The notes under the pieces are model-generated. The model worked only from the letters and a program-made list of their open reading frames with translations. It searched no databases and was not told the DNA's origin. Made by a program: the position numbers and the translations under genes. A DNA stretch of 41,094 nt from UBA12158 sp035562735 (lineage in GTDB: Bacteria > Patescibacteriota > Microgenomatia > UBA12405): the NCBI GenBank assembly GCA_035562735.1, contig DATMWB010000023.1, positions 1-41,094 of the forward strand, read 5' to 3'. How positions within the stretch are numbered: the first letter of the stretch is position 1; each line of letters opens with the position of its first letter. Below are positions 23,406-31,652 of this stretch, in pieces.

Positions 23406-25061
23406 TTATCCTTGTTCTTCTAAGTCGATTATTCTCTGTAAAATGGCTAGAGAACCTAAGTAGACTGGTTCGATACCGGCGAGGTTGAGGGCGCCAGCGC
23501 CGAGGTTTTTTGCCTTGGAATAGGGTGTATCGGAGGTGTAGTTGATAATACCAATGTCAAAAGGGGCGGAGTTTAGGTCGACCATACTTCCACGAGGGGT
23601 GGGAGAGTCATAAGTGGCTTCAGAGATGGCAGAAAGATAGGGACCACTTTCCATTTCAATTAGGGTAAGGTCGTTTTGAGAATATTTTTTTAAGAGGGAT
23701 TCATTTTCTAGAAAGGTTCCAAAGACGGAAACTGATTTTTGATTGGTGAGAATGGAGCCTTGGCGATTTTTGAAAGGAAAAAAGGAATTAAAACAATTAT
23801 TAAAAATAAAGGAGGATTGGGAGTGTTCATCGAAGACAAGACGAGGAATTTGGAGATCGCCTATTTCTGAATTGAGAACGGCGGCCTTGCCAAGAATATA
23901 GACACCTTTAATAAAGGAGGTGTTTTCTAAGACCTTGCTTAAGACATGATAGGCGGCATATCCAAGAGGATAGTCAATGTTAAAGATTAGTGCTTTGGAA
24001 TTTTGAAGTTTTTTTTGGTTGGAAATTTTAAGGCGGGAATCGAGGTTTTTGGTTTTAAAAAGAGAAGAGACTGGGAAAATTTGGGTATTTATCTCTAGAT
24101 GGTGAGCTGAGGGAATAGTAGCAACTCCAAGCTGATTTTCGATTTTTTTGATATTCGACTGGTATTTTTTGTCTTGGTTGAAAAAGCGAGAGAGATAGTA
24201 AAGGAAGTCTTGATGAGAAAGATAGGGATTGGATATTTCATAATTTTGAGGGGCAAGTTTCATTAGATTTTTTTCGGAAGTTTTGGCAAAACCAGTGATT
24301 AGGTTTTGAAAGGCATGGGAGTTACTACTAACAAAATAGATGTTTTGGGTGGAAAAATTAAACTTTTTTGAAGTGGCGGAAGTGACATCTTGCCACCACT
24401 GTTGGGTGGTTTTAGTGTAGTCAATCCAAGAGGCGGCGAGAAGGCGGAGTCGAAGGTTTTGGGGGTGAGAATATATTTTTTTAAGACGAAGGCGCCAGTT
24501 TTTCCCTAGGGCGATTTTGACTTTGTTCCAATCATCAAGGGAGAGGTTGATAAGTTTTAGACCGTCGAGAGGCTCGGGATTGTTTATAAATTCTTTTTTA
24601 AAAGTAGTAAAAGACGGATAAGTATGGGTAATTAGTGAATGGAATTTGTTCCATTCGATTTGGTAGGCGAGAACTAAATTGACGATATCGTCAACATCGG
24701 AGATAGAGGAAATAAAGGAGGCACAAATTTTGTTTTTGGAATCAAAGTAGCGGGAGCGACGACGGACTGTCCGAGGTACTTTTTTCCAAGAGGTGACGTT
24801 TTGGAAACCGGCGTGGGCAAAAACTTGAGGACTTTGACCCATGACGATAATTTTTGTTTGATCAATAATTTTTGGAAGACGGAGAAAGGAATAGACGATG
24901 GCGGAGGCGTCGAGACGAGTGGGATCGGCTGCTAAGGGATGTAAAATTGATTCTATCTTTAGGTAAGAATTTGAAAGAGAGGAGACGGTGACCTCGAGAT
25001 TGCCCTTGAGGGCAGAGCGGTAGGTGCGAATATGCAGGTTGATGGATTCAATTGAGGACAT
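23406..25061 (-). CDS. Uncharacterised protein with nucleoside-phosphorylase-like C-terminal half
   Basis: The product has 551 residues, with no signal peptide and no membrane segment. Residues 1-330 are mainly helical, with no family I recognise. Residues 340-551 have features of the nucleoside phosphorylase/nucleosidase fold: YILGKAAVLNSEIGDLQIPRLVF (about 385-407) resembles the segment that begins GKAGGL..., and SVSVFGTFLENESLL is followed by LIEMESGPYLSAI (about 465-477), resembling the (D/E)ME motif that contacts the ribose. I therefore suspect a nucleoside-binding enzyme, but the substrate is unknown and the similarity is motif-level only. On the - strand a TATAAT (25073-25068) lies 6 nt before the ATG, which supports this start and a leaderless mRNA. 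It converges on ftsH. Confidence 0.6.
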   Translation of the reverse strand: MSSIESINLHIRTYRSALKGNLEVTVSSLSNSYLKIESILHPLAADPTRLDASAIVYSFLRLPKIIDQTKIIVMGQSPQVFAHAGFQNVTSWKKVPRTVRRRSRYFDSKNKICASFISSISDVDDIVNLVLAYQIEWNKFHSLITHTYPSFTTFKKEFINNPEPLDGLKLINLSLDDWNKVKIALGKNWRLRLKKIYSHPQNLRLRLLAASWIDYTKTTQQWWQDVTSATSKKFNFSTQNIYFVSSNSHAFQNLITGFAKTSEKNLMKLAPQNYEISNPYLSHQDFLYYLSRFFNQDKKYQSNIKKIENQLGVATIPSAHHLEINTQIFPVSSLFKTKNLDSRLKISNQKKLQNSKALIFNIDYPLGYAAYHVLSKVLENTSFIKGVYILGKAAVLNSEIGDLQIPRLVFDEHSQSSFIFNNCFNSFFPFKNRQGSILTNQKSVSVFGTFLENESLLKKYSQNDLTLIEMESGPYLSAISEATYDSPTPRGSMVDLNSAPFDIGIINYTSDTPYSKAKNLGAGALNLAGIEPVYLGSLAILQRIIDLEEQG

Positions 25062-25067
25062 TAGAAC

Positions 25068-25073
25068 ATTATA
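25068..25073 (-). promoter_or_regulatory. -10 box of the 23406-25061 gene
   Basis: TATAAT on the - strand, ending 6 nt before the ATG at 25061. Confidence 0.45.
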
Positions 25074-25103
25074 AACAAAATTTCTAATGACTTTTATATT
25101 ATC

Positions 25104-25449
25104 TTATGTCACTACACGTTTTACCATCTGATTTCCTGCCAATGCCTTGGCGATATTGTCAATCATTGTTTTTGCATCCCCTATTGTTTCTAGTGTGTTG
25201 GTTTCTCGTAAATATACTGTGATTTTTCTTGTAAACTAAATTTTTTTTACCAAGTTTCTCGGCAACTATTGAAGAAGATCCTCTCTTGTCTCCGTAATAG
25301 TCAGCGTGACCGCCATCATGAAACCAAGAATCGTATTCTATTCCAATTGAATTATATCCTTCGTATTTTATGACGTCACGTTGACAATCAGTAGTTGGAG
25401 TTAAACCAAGATTTAACAATTTTTCATCTCTTAGTTCCTCACAATGATT
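25104..25449 (-). pseudogene. Frameshifted remnant of an unidentified gene
   Basis: One - strand frame runs from 25449 with no ATG near its start and encodes a coherent sequence (VIKYEGYNSIGIEYDSWF, HADYYGDKRGSSSIVAEKLG). It then turns into low-quality peptide (RNQHTRNNRGCKNND). The neighbouring frame picks up with a coherent ending, ITVYLRETNTLETIGDAK, and stops at TAA 25104-25106. Removing one A from a five-A run near 25230 would join them as ...LVYKKITVYLRETN... The likely product was a C-terminal fragment of about 115 residues or more, of unknown family. It could be a decayed gene, or a homopolymer error in the assembly. The missing N-terminus argues for decay. Confidence 0.55.
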
Positions 25450-25490
25450 TTAAATTATTTTAATGAAATTGTATGATTATAGGTTAATAA

Positions 25491-25499
25491 TGATATAAT
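25491..25499 (+). promoter_or_regulatory. Extended -10 promoter of the 25506 gene
   Basis: TGATATAAT, perfect extended -10, ending 6 nt before the ATG at 25506. Confidence 0.55.
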
Positions 25500-25505
25500 T
25501 TATTT

Positions 25506-27575
25506 ATGAGCAACATTGAAAGAATTGTTGAGAGTCCGGTAGCAACTACAGTCAGGGAGGCTACAAAAGCTAAAATAACTAAACTTGGTGTCTTGGACAT
25601 GTCGAAAAGTGATACCGAAAGAGGAGTTGCCGCATCAACATTGATTAGTGAGCGAATTTCTGGAGCAAAAACAGTTTCAGACTTGTTAAAGATTAGAAAT
25701 TCGGGGGATCCCGATGTTGCAGGTGACGTAGGTGCAAAAATTGAAGATGTAGAGGCAGCAGATGCAAGGGCAGCATTATTGGAAATTAGTGAGGCACACT
25801 ATGAATTATTGATTGATCAAGGTTATGAGGAGCAAGTAGTGGCTGGAGGAAGGTCTGTTGATGATATTTTACCTGAACCTCTTAAAGGATTGGGAAGTTG
25901 GATAGCAGATTGTGCCTTTATTGATGAGGATGGAAAATTGGATGGACCTGGTGCAAAAATAAGAAAACTTATGGAAAGAGTTGATAGGGTTAGGCATGAA
26001 AATCCAGATGAATTGGGAGATAAGGCCAATGAAGTATTGAGGCAAGTGAGTAAATTGGATTTTATTGAGTCTGATCGTGTTGATATATCAAAGGATGTGG
26101 CAATTGACTATTTAGCTAAATGGATACAAGAATCTGAAGGAGAAAGTTATGATTATCACAAAGCTTTTATTGAAAGGTCGTTTCCACCTGAAGGTGAGAC
26201 TCTTGGTTTAGTTAGACGGGCACTAGATATTATTGAGTCTTCTACGGTTGACAGTCATGATTTATCTGTTCAGTCTATTGAAAGTTGGTTGTTAATGATT
26301 GCCGGTGATCAGAGGGAGAAAGATGGTCGAAGGTTGACTAGCGAAAGAATACGGATGGAAATAAAAGCTAGATTAGCTTTACACAACACAAACTTAGAGA
26401 TGCATAATTCAAATGGTCATCTTACAGCAAAAGATGGTTCGAATATTCAGGATGCTGTTGGTAGATTAAAGAGATCGGGAATGTTAATGACAAGAGAACA
26501 AATGATGTATTTGATGAGAGGTGCAGAAGGTGATATGGAAATTCATATGGGTGACGCATGGGACTTATTTCAAGATGCCGTATGCGATTATCAAAAGATA
26601 CTGGATGCGACTGCTGATTTTGATGGGGGAGATAGAATTGACATAATGTCTAAACCAGTGTTGCGTTCACCTTATTTCCCAACAAGGTATTCAAATTTTT
26701 TTATTGATAATAGGCTTGATGTTCAGAGTAGGGTGAGAAATTATATGGTTCACAAAATTTCTCAAAGTGGAGTGCCGATGACAGAAGCAAGAAAAGCGGT
26801 TGAGCTCGCGGAAGACATGATGTGGGCAACAGGTGAGGTTTCTGGGGCAAATCTTGCTTTTGCGGGCGGAGATAAGTTGTCTGAATTAATTCATTTTGGT
26901 GAATTGTTGTCTGATGATTCACCAAAAGGTAAAAATGTCGGTTCAAGAATTCTCCGTGGTCATATTGAAACATTAATGCCAGGTTGGCTGAGGTTCATTT
27001 CTAGACAGAAGGATCCACACACTCCGATATATCATGATGCCTCAAGAGGTGGAGCAGCGATTATTTATGAGAACGCTACCGGAAAATTAGATTGGGAGAC
27101 ATTTTATGCAATGATTATTCCTCAAAAAGCTCAAGTGGTAAAAGACTTGTTAATGAGTACAGATCCAGTAGATCCTAAAAAGGTTGGGGTAACAATGTTT
27201 GCTGAGATTAACGATGCGTTTTCAAAAATCGATCCATATGATGAATTAACACTTAGACCGTGGGTTTATGCAGTAATGTTGATGAATTCTACAGCAGATA
27301 GTAGAACAGTATGGAGACAGGCAGATGTGTGGCGTATGCAACGTGCCGCCCTATCAGTTTTGTCGATGACGGAGGATGAAATTGCTTTTATGGATGAACT
27401 GGATAGAGCTGCGGTAAGGGCGGGAAAAGCACCAGAAAGAAAGAGAGGAATTGATTCATTTCTGACAAAAGAACAAATGGAGTGGGCAATGAAACAAAGT
27501 AAAGCTATGGGCAATGTACGAATATATTCTCTTCTAAACGATCTTGAGAAAGCGGCATACAATGTTAAGTTGTAA
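25506..27575 (+). CDS. Large soluble protein of unknown function
   Basis: The 689-residue protein has no signal peptide, membrane segment or cysteine-rich motif. It is predicted mainly helical and rich in Asp, Glu, Ala and Met. I recognise no domain. Visible landmarks are EPLKGLGSWIADCAF (about 120-140), a Trp/Met-rich region near 335-360 (MTREQMMYLMRGAEGDMEIHMGDAWDLF), MPGWLRFISRQKDPH (about 495-510) and a C-terminal helical segment (LTKEQMEWAMKQSKAMG). Its strongly mixed, less lysine-rich composition differs from neighbouring genes. It has its own leaderless-type promoter, lies beside a frameshifted gene and converges with the T4SS operon (15 bp between stops). Position next to T4SS genes suggests, without proof, a cytoplasmic accessory factor or a secreted substrate. 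Confidence 0.7.
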   Translation: MSNIERIVESPVATTVREATKAKITKLGVLDMSKSDTERGVAASTLISERISGAKTVSDLLKIRNSGDPDVAGDVGAKIEDVEAADARAALLEISEAHYELLIDQGYEEQVVAGGRSVDDILPEPLKGLGSWIADCAFIDEDGKLDGPGAKIRKLMERVDRVRHENPDELGDKANEVLRQVSKLDFIESDRVDISKDVAIDYLAKWIQESEGESYDYHKAFIERSFPPEGETLGLVRRALDIIESSTVDSHDLSVQSIESWLLMIAGDQREKDGRRLTSERIRMEIKARLALHNTNLEMHNSNGHLTAKDGSNIQDAVGRLKRSGMLMTREQMMYLMRGAEGDMEIHMGDAWDLFQDAVCDYQKILDATADFDGGDRIDIMSKPVLRSPYFPTRYSNFFIDNRLDVQSRVRNYMVHKISQSGVPMTEARKAVELAEDMMWATGEVSGANLAFAGGDKLSELIHFGELLSDDSPKGKNVGSRILRGHIETLMPGWLRFISRQKDPHTPIYHDASRGGAAIIYENATGKLDWETFYAMIIPQKAQVVKDLLMSTDPVDPKKVGVTMFAEINDAFSKIDPYDELTLRPWVYAVMLMNSTADSRTVWRQADVWRMQRAALSVLSMTEDEIAFMDELDRAAVRAGKAPERKRGIDSFLTKEQMEWAMKQSKAMGNVRIYSLLNDLEKAAYNVKL

Positions 27576-27590
27576 TAAGTCTTTTTTAAT

Positions 27591-29234
27591 TTATCTTTTT
27601 CTAGGCGACGGTGGTGGTGCTGGTAACGGTGGAGGTGTAACATCTGGTTCTGTATCTGCTCTTTCGTCGTTTTTCCTCTCTCTTCTTTCTCTTAGATACT
27701 CGATACCTCTACCGGCACCAACTTGCATACCCATTTGAACTCCCATTTGAGTGACAGGATTCTTGGTAATACTACCTAAACCTTCACCAATAGCCTGACC
27801 CCATGGAGATGGCTTGATCATGAAGATGTACTGAGGAACCATTTCGGGAAGCTTGGCAATAAGGGCTAGACCAGCCAAACCAACAGCGGCACCAATGATA
27901 GACGGAGAAATTCCACCAGCACTAAGAAGTGAAGGGGCCCAGACGGCTGATTGAAACATACCACCTGTTGAACCAACATTTGAGACAGAAACTGCATCAA
28001 CAATCATATTTAATAAAACAAGAAATACTCCAACTACTGGGAAAACTGCCATATTGGCAAAGACATCCATAATCCAGCTACTAAAACCCATTTTGGCGTT
28101 GGGGAAGGCCCCCATACCAATTTCGAGTGGAGCTAAAACAATTTTGAAAATTAGAGTGACATAACACTTTAATAAACCGAAATAAAGCTTGATAAGCCAA
28201 ATAGCTACGATAATACAAAGAATAATGGGAACTAAAATACCACCAATCAAACCACCAGCAGCACCACCGACAACGCGGCCAATCATGTCAAAAACAGTAC
28301 CAACACCGGAACCAATAATATTACCTACTCCACCAAGTAAGAAGCCAACAATAATACTACCTAAAAGTCCACCCAACATAACCATTGAGAGCCAACCTGG
28401 AACAGCACGATAGGTAAGAACTTGCATGTTGGTAAGGTTGGGGTTACTTAGACTGGCGAAATCAAAATTGTTGGGAGTGAATATTGAACTAATACCATTG
28501 ATAATGTCGGATACGACTGGAAAACCAGAACCCCACCAACCTGGAAATAGGTCGCCAGTAATAGGTACGCCCTTTACAGAAAAAAGAAGAGCGACGACAA
28601 GAGCTTGAATAAAATTACTGATGTCGATGACAAGACCGGCGATTGCATAAGAAAAAGTGACTAAAATTAGTGTGGTAATTAGCTGTGGAATAGCACTTTG
28701 AACGGTAACAACGGCTTGGGGACTAATTTTTACCCGAAGCATAATCATAATACCAATGACAACAAAAATAATGGAAGCTAAGACATAAACAGCATTACGA
28801 AAACCTCGCCAAAGGGGAAGTAAAAATTGAAGACCACTAAAACCTACACCTTGGGCATAAGCTGGTTTACCTAAAAAGGAGTCTTTTACCTGAGCAATGT
28901 ATTCGACGCCTGAAGCTGGGGGAGTATTGAGGGAGGCAATCATGTTGTTCATGGTGCCAAAGGCACCGCCAGGGATAAATTTGGGAATAGTGGCTGCTGT
29001 GGGGGAACCTTCAAAAATTTCTTCGGGAATTTCACCTACCATACCATTAAAAAGTGACATCATATTGCTACTCATAGCTTCATTGGTCCAAGATTCTAGA
29101 CCAGTGCCTTCCTTGATAGCACTTTGTTTTTGAAGAAAGGGATTTGAAGTCTGGGCTAGAGTTGGGGATACTAGAAAGGAGAAGCTAGAAACTAGAATAA
29201 GAAGATAAAATATAATACGTGAGCAGCGAGTCAT
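27591..29234 (-). CDS. VirB6/TrbL-like T4SS inner-membrane channel protein
   Basis: The 547-residue protein has an N-terminal signal segment (IIFYLLILVSSFSFLVSPTLAQ) and an extracytoplasmic region to about 125. Many hydrophobic segments follow between about 140 and 500, including long Gly/Ala/Ile-rich stretches (GGLLGSIIVGFLLGGVGNIIGSGVG, then VVGGAAGGLIGGILVPIILCIIVAIWLIKLYFGLLKCYV). The C-terminus is basic and Pro-rich (PPPLPAPPPSPRKR). This matches the polytopic VirB6/TrbL type that forms the membrane channel of conjugation systems. It is the distal gene of the - strand pilin operon, but it also has an extended -10 box (TGTTAAAAT) 6 nt before its ATG. Part of its signal peptide is encoded by the CTAGTTTC repeat. 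Confidence 0.75.
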   Translation of the reverse strand: MTRCSRIIFYLLILVSSFSFLVSPTLAQTSNPFLQKQSAIKEGTGLESWTNEAMSSNMMSLFNGMVGEIPEEIFEGSPTAATIPKFIPGGAFGTMNNMIASLNTPPASGVEYIAQVKDSFLGKPAYAQGVGFSGLQFLLPLWRGFRNAVYVLASIIFVVIGIMIMLRVKISPQAVVTVQSAIPQLITTLILVTFSYAIAGLVIDISNFIQALVVALLFSVKGVPITGDLFPGWWGSGFPVVSDIINGISSIFTPNNFDFASLSNPNLTNMQVLTYRAVPGWLSMVMLGGLLGSIIVGFLLGGVGNIIGSGVGTVFDMIGRVVGGAAGGLIGGILVPIILCIIVAIWLIKLYFGLLKCYVTLIFKIVLAPLEIGMGAFPNAKMGFSSWIMDVFANMAVFPVVGVFLVLLNMIVDAVSVSNVGSTGGMFQSAVWAPSLLSAGGISPSIIGAAVGLAGLALIAKLPEMVPQYIFMIKPSPWGQAIGEGLGSITKNPVTQMGVQMGMQVGAGRGIEYLRERRERKNDERADTEPDVTPPPLPAPPPSPRKR

Positions 29235-29240
29235 ACTAAT

Positions 29241-29249
29241 ATTTTAACA
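29241..29249 (-). promoter_or_regulatory. Extended -10 promoter of the VirB6-like gene
   Basis: TGTTAAAAT on the - strand, ending 6 nt before the ATG at 29234. Confidence 0.45.
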
Positions 29250-29272
29250 AAATAATAGGTAAAGTTTTCATA

Positions 29273-30727
29273 TTAAAACCAGTTTGAAGGACGAAGTAAG
29301 GATAACATTTCACGATATAGAAGGTTGGCTCGATAGCCAGGATCGGGAATGGGGTAATTTTGATTGGTGGTGGTTTTACTGGAAAATTCTTGATTAATTA
29401 AATCCTGTTTTTTTAGAACCTGATCAGGAATCATATTAGAAAAAGCTTGTTCGGCGGTTTGAGTATTTGGCACTACTTGATTGTCATAAGTACTGGTGAC
29501 TTCGTTGGTTTCAGATTGATCGTGAGATTCACCAGCTGGTACATGCTTAAAAATCCCATGAACAAAAAGACTAATTAGTCCTTGTACGGGCTGGTCTCGA
29601 GCAGTTTCAGAATTTACTTTGACACTGTCACAAAGGTTGGCGTTTGGAAGATTTTCCTGCTCTGTTGGATTGACGTAACTTAGAGATTTTTGAGCTTCTT
29701 TTCCATTAGCGGCACCAGCATTGGGAAGAGTACGGTGAAAAATAGTGGGTGAAGGATTAATTTTTTGTTTTGCAGCCATATCGTAACCGTCATATCTAAT
29801 AACTTTTACCTCGTTGTCGACATTTCCCTTGGGGACGAAGTTAATTTGTTTGAACATCAACTTATAAAGGTCTTTTGAAAGAGGAGAAAAAGCCTTACCA
29901 CCTGAACGGTCTTTGTAACAGCCGTAATCGCCGTTTCCACAACCATTACTGTAATGAGAATTGACGGCACCAATGATGTTTCCTGGGAAAGTTGAAGCTT
30001 CGGCTGTAGGAGAAGAATGGTAGACTTTTTCGTTTTGAAGACCGTATATAAGCTCGCTGGCAAAAATTGGGCGGCAATTACCAACTTTTTGATTAGTAAG
30101 CTCTTGGCAGGTGCCGGAACATGACCAGGCAATTTGATAGTCCTGAACAACGGTGTCGTATTTGGGATCACCTTCGTAGAGGGAGAGAGCAACTTCGGAG
30201 AGAAATTGACCACGAGAATAGAGAACTTGGGTGTAGGGTGTGTTTCGGACAGAGGCTGAGGAGCCATCCATACTTAAAGAGTTAAAATATTTTTGAGCTT
30301 TTTCTTCAGTGCATTTGACACCGCCTCGGGCAAAAAAAGATTGGAAATTGCGGTAATAATCATTACTTAGGTTTTTTACATCCATCTCACCTTCTAAATC
30401 CTTGGCATCATAGGGGACGAATTCTTCAACTGGTTGACCGTTGGCATTGGTGGTGCCAGTCTCTTTTTTTTCTGGATCCCAATGTTTTGAGAGACCAACG
30501 GTACCTTGACAGTTGATAGTATCTTCTTTTAGGGTATTGGAATAGGTATCATTGCTGGGAACTTCCGGGGCGAGTGACTCCTTTGGGGTGTCACGTTCGG
30601 CCGGTTTCATTTGAACAGGGGGAAAGAGGAAATCAAGAAGATTGAAAGCGTGAGTAGGAATGGCGAGAAAAGAGAAACTAGAAACTAGAAATAAGAAACT
30701 AGAGATAAGGAAGGCAGTTTTTTTCAT
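29273..30727 (-). CDS. Secreted protein of the T4SS locus, unknown function
   Basis: The 484-residue precursor has a signal peptide (about residues 1-28, ending IPTHAFN). The mature part is soluble and extracytoplasmic, rich in Asn, Ser, Thr and Tyr. Cysteines at several places, for example CSGTCQELTNQKVGNC and CGNGDYGCYKD, could form disulfides. Landmarks are VPYDAKDLEGEMDVKNLSNDY and a C-terminal helix, NLLYREMLSLLRPSNW. I recognise no family. It starts 3 bp after the stop of the 141-residue pilin-like gene and precedes the VirB6-like gene, so it is probably an exported component of the same machine. The DNA for residues 6-20 is built of CTAGTTT repeat units, so the hydrophobic signal core is repeat-derived. 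Confidence 0.7.
   Translation of the reverse strand: MKKTAFLISSFLFLVSSFSFLAIPTHAFNLLDFLFPPVQMKPAERDTPKESLAPEVPSNDTYSNTLKEDTINCQGTVGLSKHWDPEKKETGTTNANGQPVEEFVPYDAKDLEGEMDVKNLSNDYYRNFQSFFARGGVKCTEEKAQKYFNSLSMDGSSASVRNTPYTQVLYSRGQFLSEVALSLYEGDPKYDTVVQDYQIAWSCSGTCQELTNQKVGNCRPIFASELIYGLQNEKVYHSSPTAEASTFPGNIIGAVNSHYSNGCGNGDYGCYKDRSGGKAFSPLSKDLYKLMFKQINFVPKGNVDNEVKVIRYDGYDMAAKQKINPSPTIFHRTLPNAGAANGKEAQKSLSYVNPTEQENLPNANLCDSVKVNSETARDQPVQGLISLFVHGIFKHVPAGESHDQSETNEVTSTYDNQVVPNTQTAEQAFSNMIPDQVLKKQDLINQEFSSKTTTNQNYPIPDPGYRANLLYREMLSLLRPSNWF
30660..30715. repeat. CTAGTTTCTAGTTTC repeat encoding a signal peptide
   Basis: Read on the - strand, tandem TTTCTAG units encode LISSFLFLVSSFSFL. The same unit is non-coding at 11953-12000 and 19277-19312, and encodes LVSSFSFLV in the VirB6-like gene (29165-29195). 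Confidence 0.65.
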
Positions 30728-30730
30728 TGA

Positions 30731-31156
30731 TTAGCCAGGAATAACGAATTGGGTAATATTTATACCAGTAAATTTTTGAATAAAGCTGAGTATGAGCCAA
30801 GAAGCAATAATACCAATAAGACCGATTATGGCCATAGTAAGGGTAGAGGAGGCAGCGGCAACGGCTTTTTGTTCATTGCTACTAAAAAGATATTTAAAAC
30901 CGCCACTAATAAACATGAAAAGAAAGGCTAAACCAGCGATAATGACGACGACTTGAAGGACGTTATAAAAAAGACATTCTAATCCCTGAATTGAGGCAAT
31001 ATCGTTGTAGGTAACATCTCCTAAACCATTACCATTGCTAGTGACAGTTTTGACACAACGACCACCTGCTTGAGAGGACCAAGTTTTGGTGGTTTGAGCG
31101 TAAATGGGGGTGGCGGAGTTTAGAAAAAGTAAAGCAAGAATGGCAATAAATTTCAT
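30731..31156 (-). CDS. VirB2-like pilin protein with signal peptide
   Basis: This 141-residue protein has a cleavable-looking signal (ending ATPIYAQ), a short loop with two cysteines, and two hydrophobic helices (about 62-85 and 105-130). They flank a charged turn, SSNEQKAVAAASSTLTMAIIGL. This matches the G-D-x-K-(x)n-A-LIGL pattern of the five downstream-numbered paralogs. The family corresponds to the VirB2/TrbC-type T4SS pilins of CPR bacteria. It is the only one of the six here with a long extracytoplasmic N-terminal part. It has its own extended -10 box (TGCTATAAT) 5 nt before the ATG, directly behind a terminator, so it heads a second transcription unit with the secreted protein and the VirB6-like protein. 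Confidence 0.8.
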   Translation of the reverse strand: MKFIAILALLFLNSATPIYAQTTKTWSSQAGGRCVKTVTSNGNGLGDVTYNDIASIQGLECLFYNVLQVVVIIAGLAFLFMFISGGFKYLFSSNEQKAVAAASSTLTMAIIGLIGIIASWLILSFIQKFTGINITQFVIPG

Positions 31157-31161
31157 GACTT

Positions 31162-31170
31162 ATTATAGCA
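31162..31170 (-). promoter_or_regulatory. Extended -10 promoter of the 31156 pilin gene
   Basis: TGCTATAAT on the - strand, ending 5 nt before the ATG at 31156 and starting 4 bp downstream of the terminator stem. Confidence 0.6.
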
Positions 31171-31173
31171 ACA

Positions 31174-31198
31174 AAAACCCGCCTTGTCGGCGGGTTTT
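31174..31198 (-). terminator. Intrinsic terminator inside the pilin cluster
   Basis: AAAACCCGCC (31174-31183), loop TTGTC, GGCGGGTTTT (31189-31198): a perfect 10 bp stem with U-tract, following the 31215 gene on the - strand. The stem is nearly identical to the rpmH terminator. Confidence 0.85.
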
Positions 31199-31214
31199 GA
31201 ATTCAATAAGAGAA

Positions 31215-31598
31215 TTATTTATTGAAAGTTGGAACGGTAATGCCAGAAAGAAGGCTGATACCGAAGATGGTTTCAATAAGTTTCATGATGGCGAAGGCAG
31301 CAAAGACGATAGCTAAACCAATGAGAGCATTGGTAATTTGAGCACGAGCAGCTTCGACATTTTTTTGGTCACCACCGGACATGACCCATTTGAGACCGCC
31401 CAAGATTAGGATAAAGAAGAAAACTAAAGCAACAACCAACATGGCTAGAGAAATAGCACCAGAAACTATGCCAGAAATAGTAATACCGGTTAAAGAATCA
31501 CCAAAGCCACCACCTGGGGTAAGCTTGATGGTATCAGCAGCATAAGCAGGAACCGCTAAGAAAGCGTATTGGAGTTTATTTTTGATTGAAGACATCAT
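31215..31598 (-). CDS. VirB2-like pilin protein
   Basis: 127 residues. A signal-like start (LQYAFLAVPAYAADT) is followed by two hydrophobic helices (about 48-72 and 90-112) joined by the motif MSGGDQKNVEAARAQITNALIGL. This connecting motif, G-G/E-D-x-K-K-x-E-x-A followed by T-x-A-L-I-G-L, is shared by all six members of this array. The hairpin of two membrane helices with a charged cytoplasmic turn is the VirB2/TrbC pilin architecture. It is the last gene of the first pilin transcription unit, followed by the strong terminator at 31174. An AT-rich leader (TATAAAAAATATG) precedes the start, with no Shine-Dalgarno sequence. Confidence 0.85.
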   Translation of the reverse strand: MMSSIKNKLQYAFLAVPAYAADTIKLTPGGGFGDSLTGITISGIVSGAISLAMLVVALVFFFILILGGLKWVMSGGDQKNVEAARAQITNALIGLAIVFAAFAIMKLIETIFGISLLSGITVPTFNK

Positions 31599-31652
31599 AT
31601 TTTTTATAATTTATAAATTAACTACTGAATTTTAACAGTAAGATGAGTTTTT

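Noticed and set aside
25159..25419. An intact 86-residue gene
   Set aside because: It needs a TTG start in the middle of an open frame, and its C-terminus is nonsense, while the neighbouring frame continues the coherent sequence; better explained as a frameshifted remnant.
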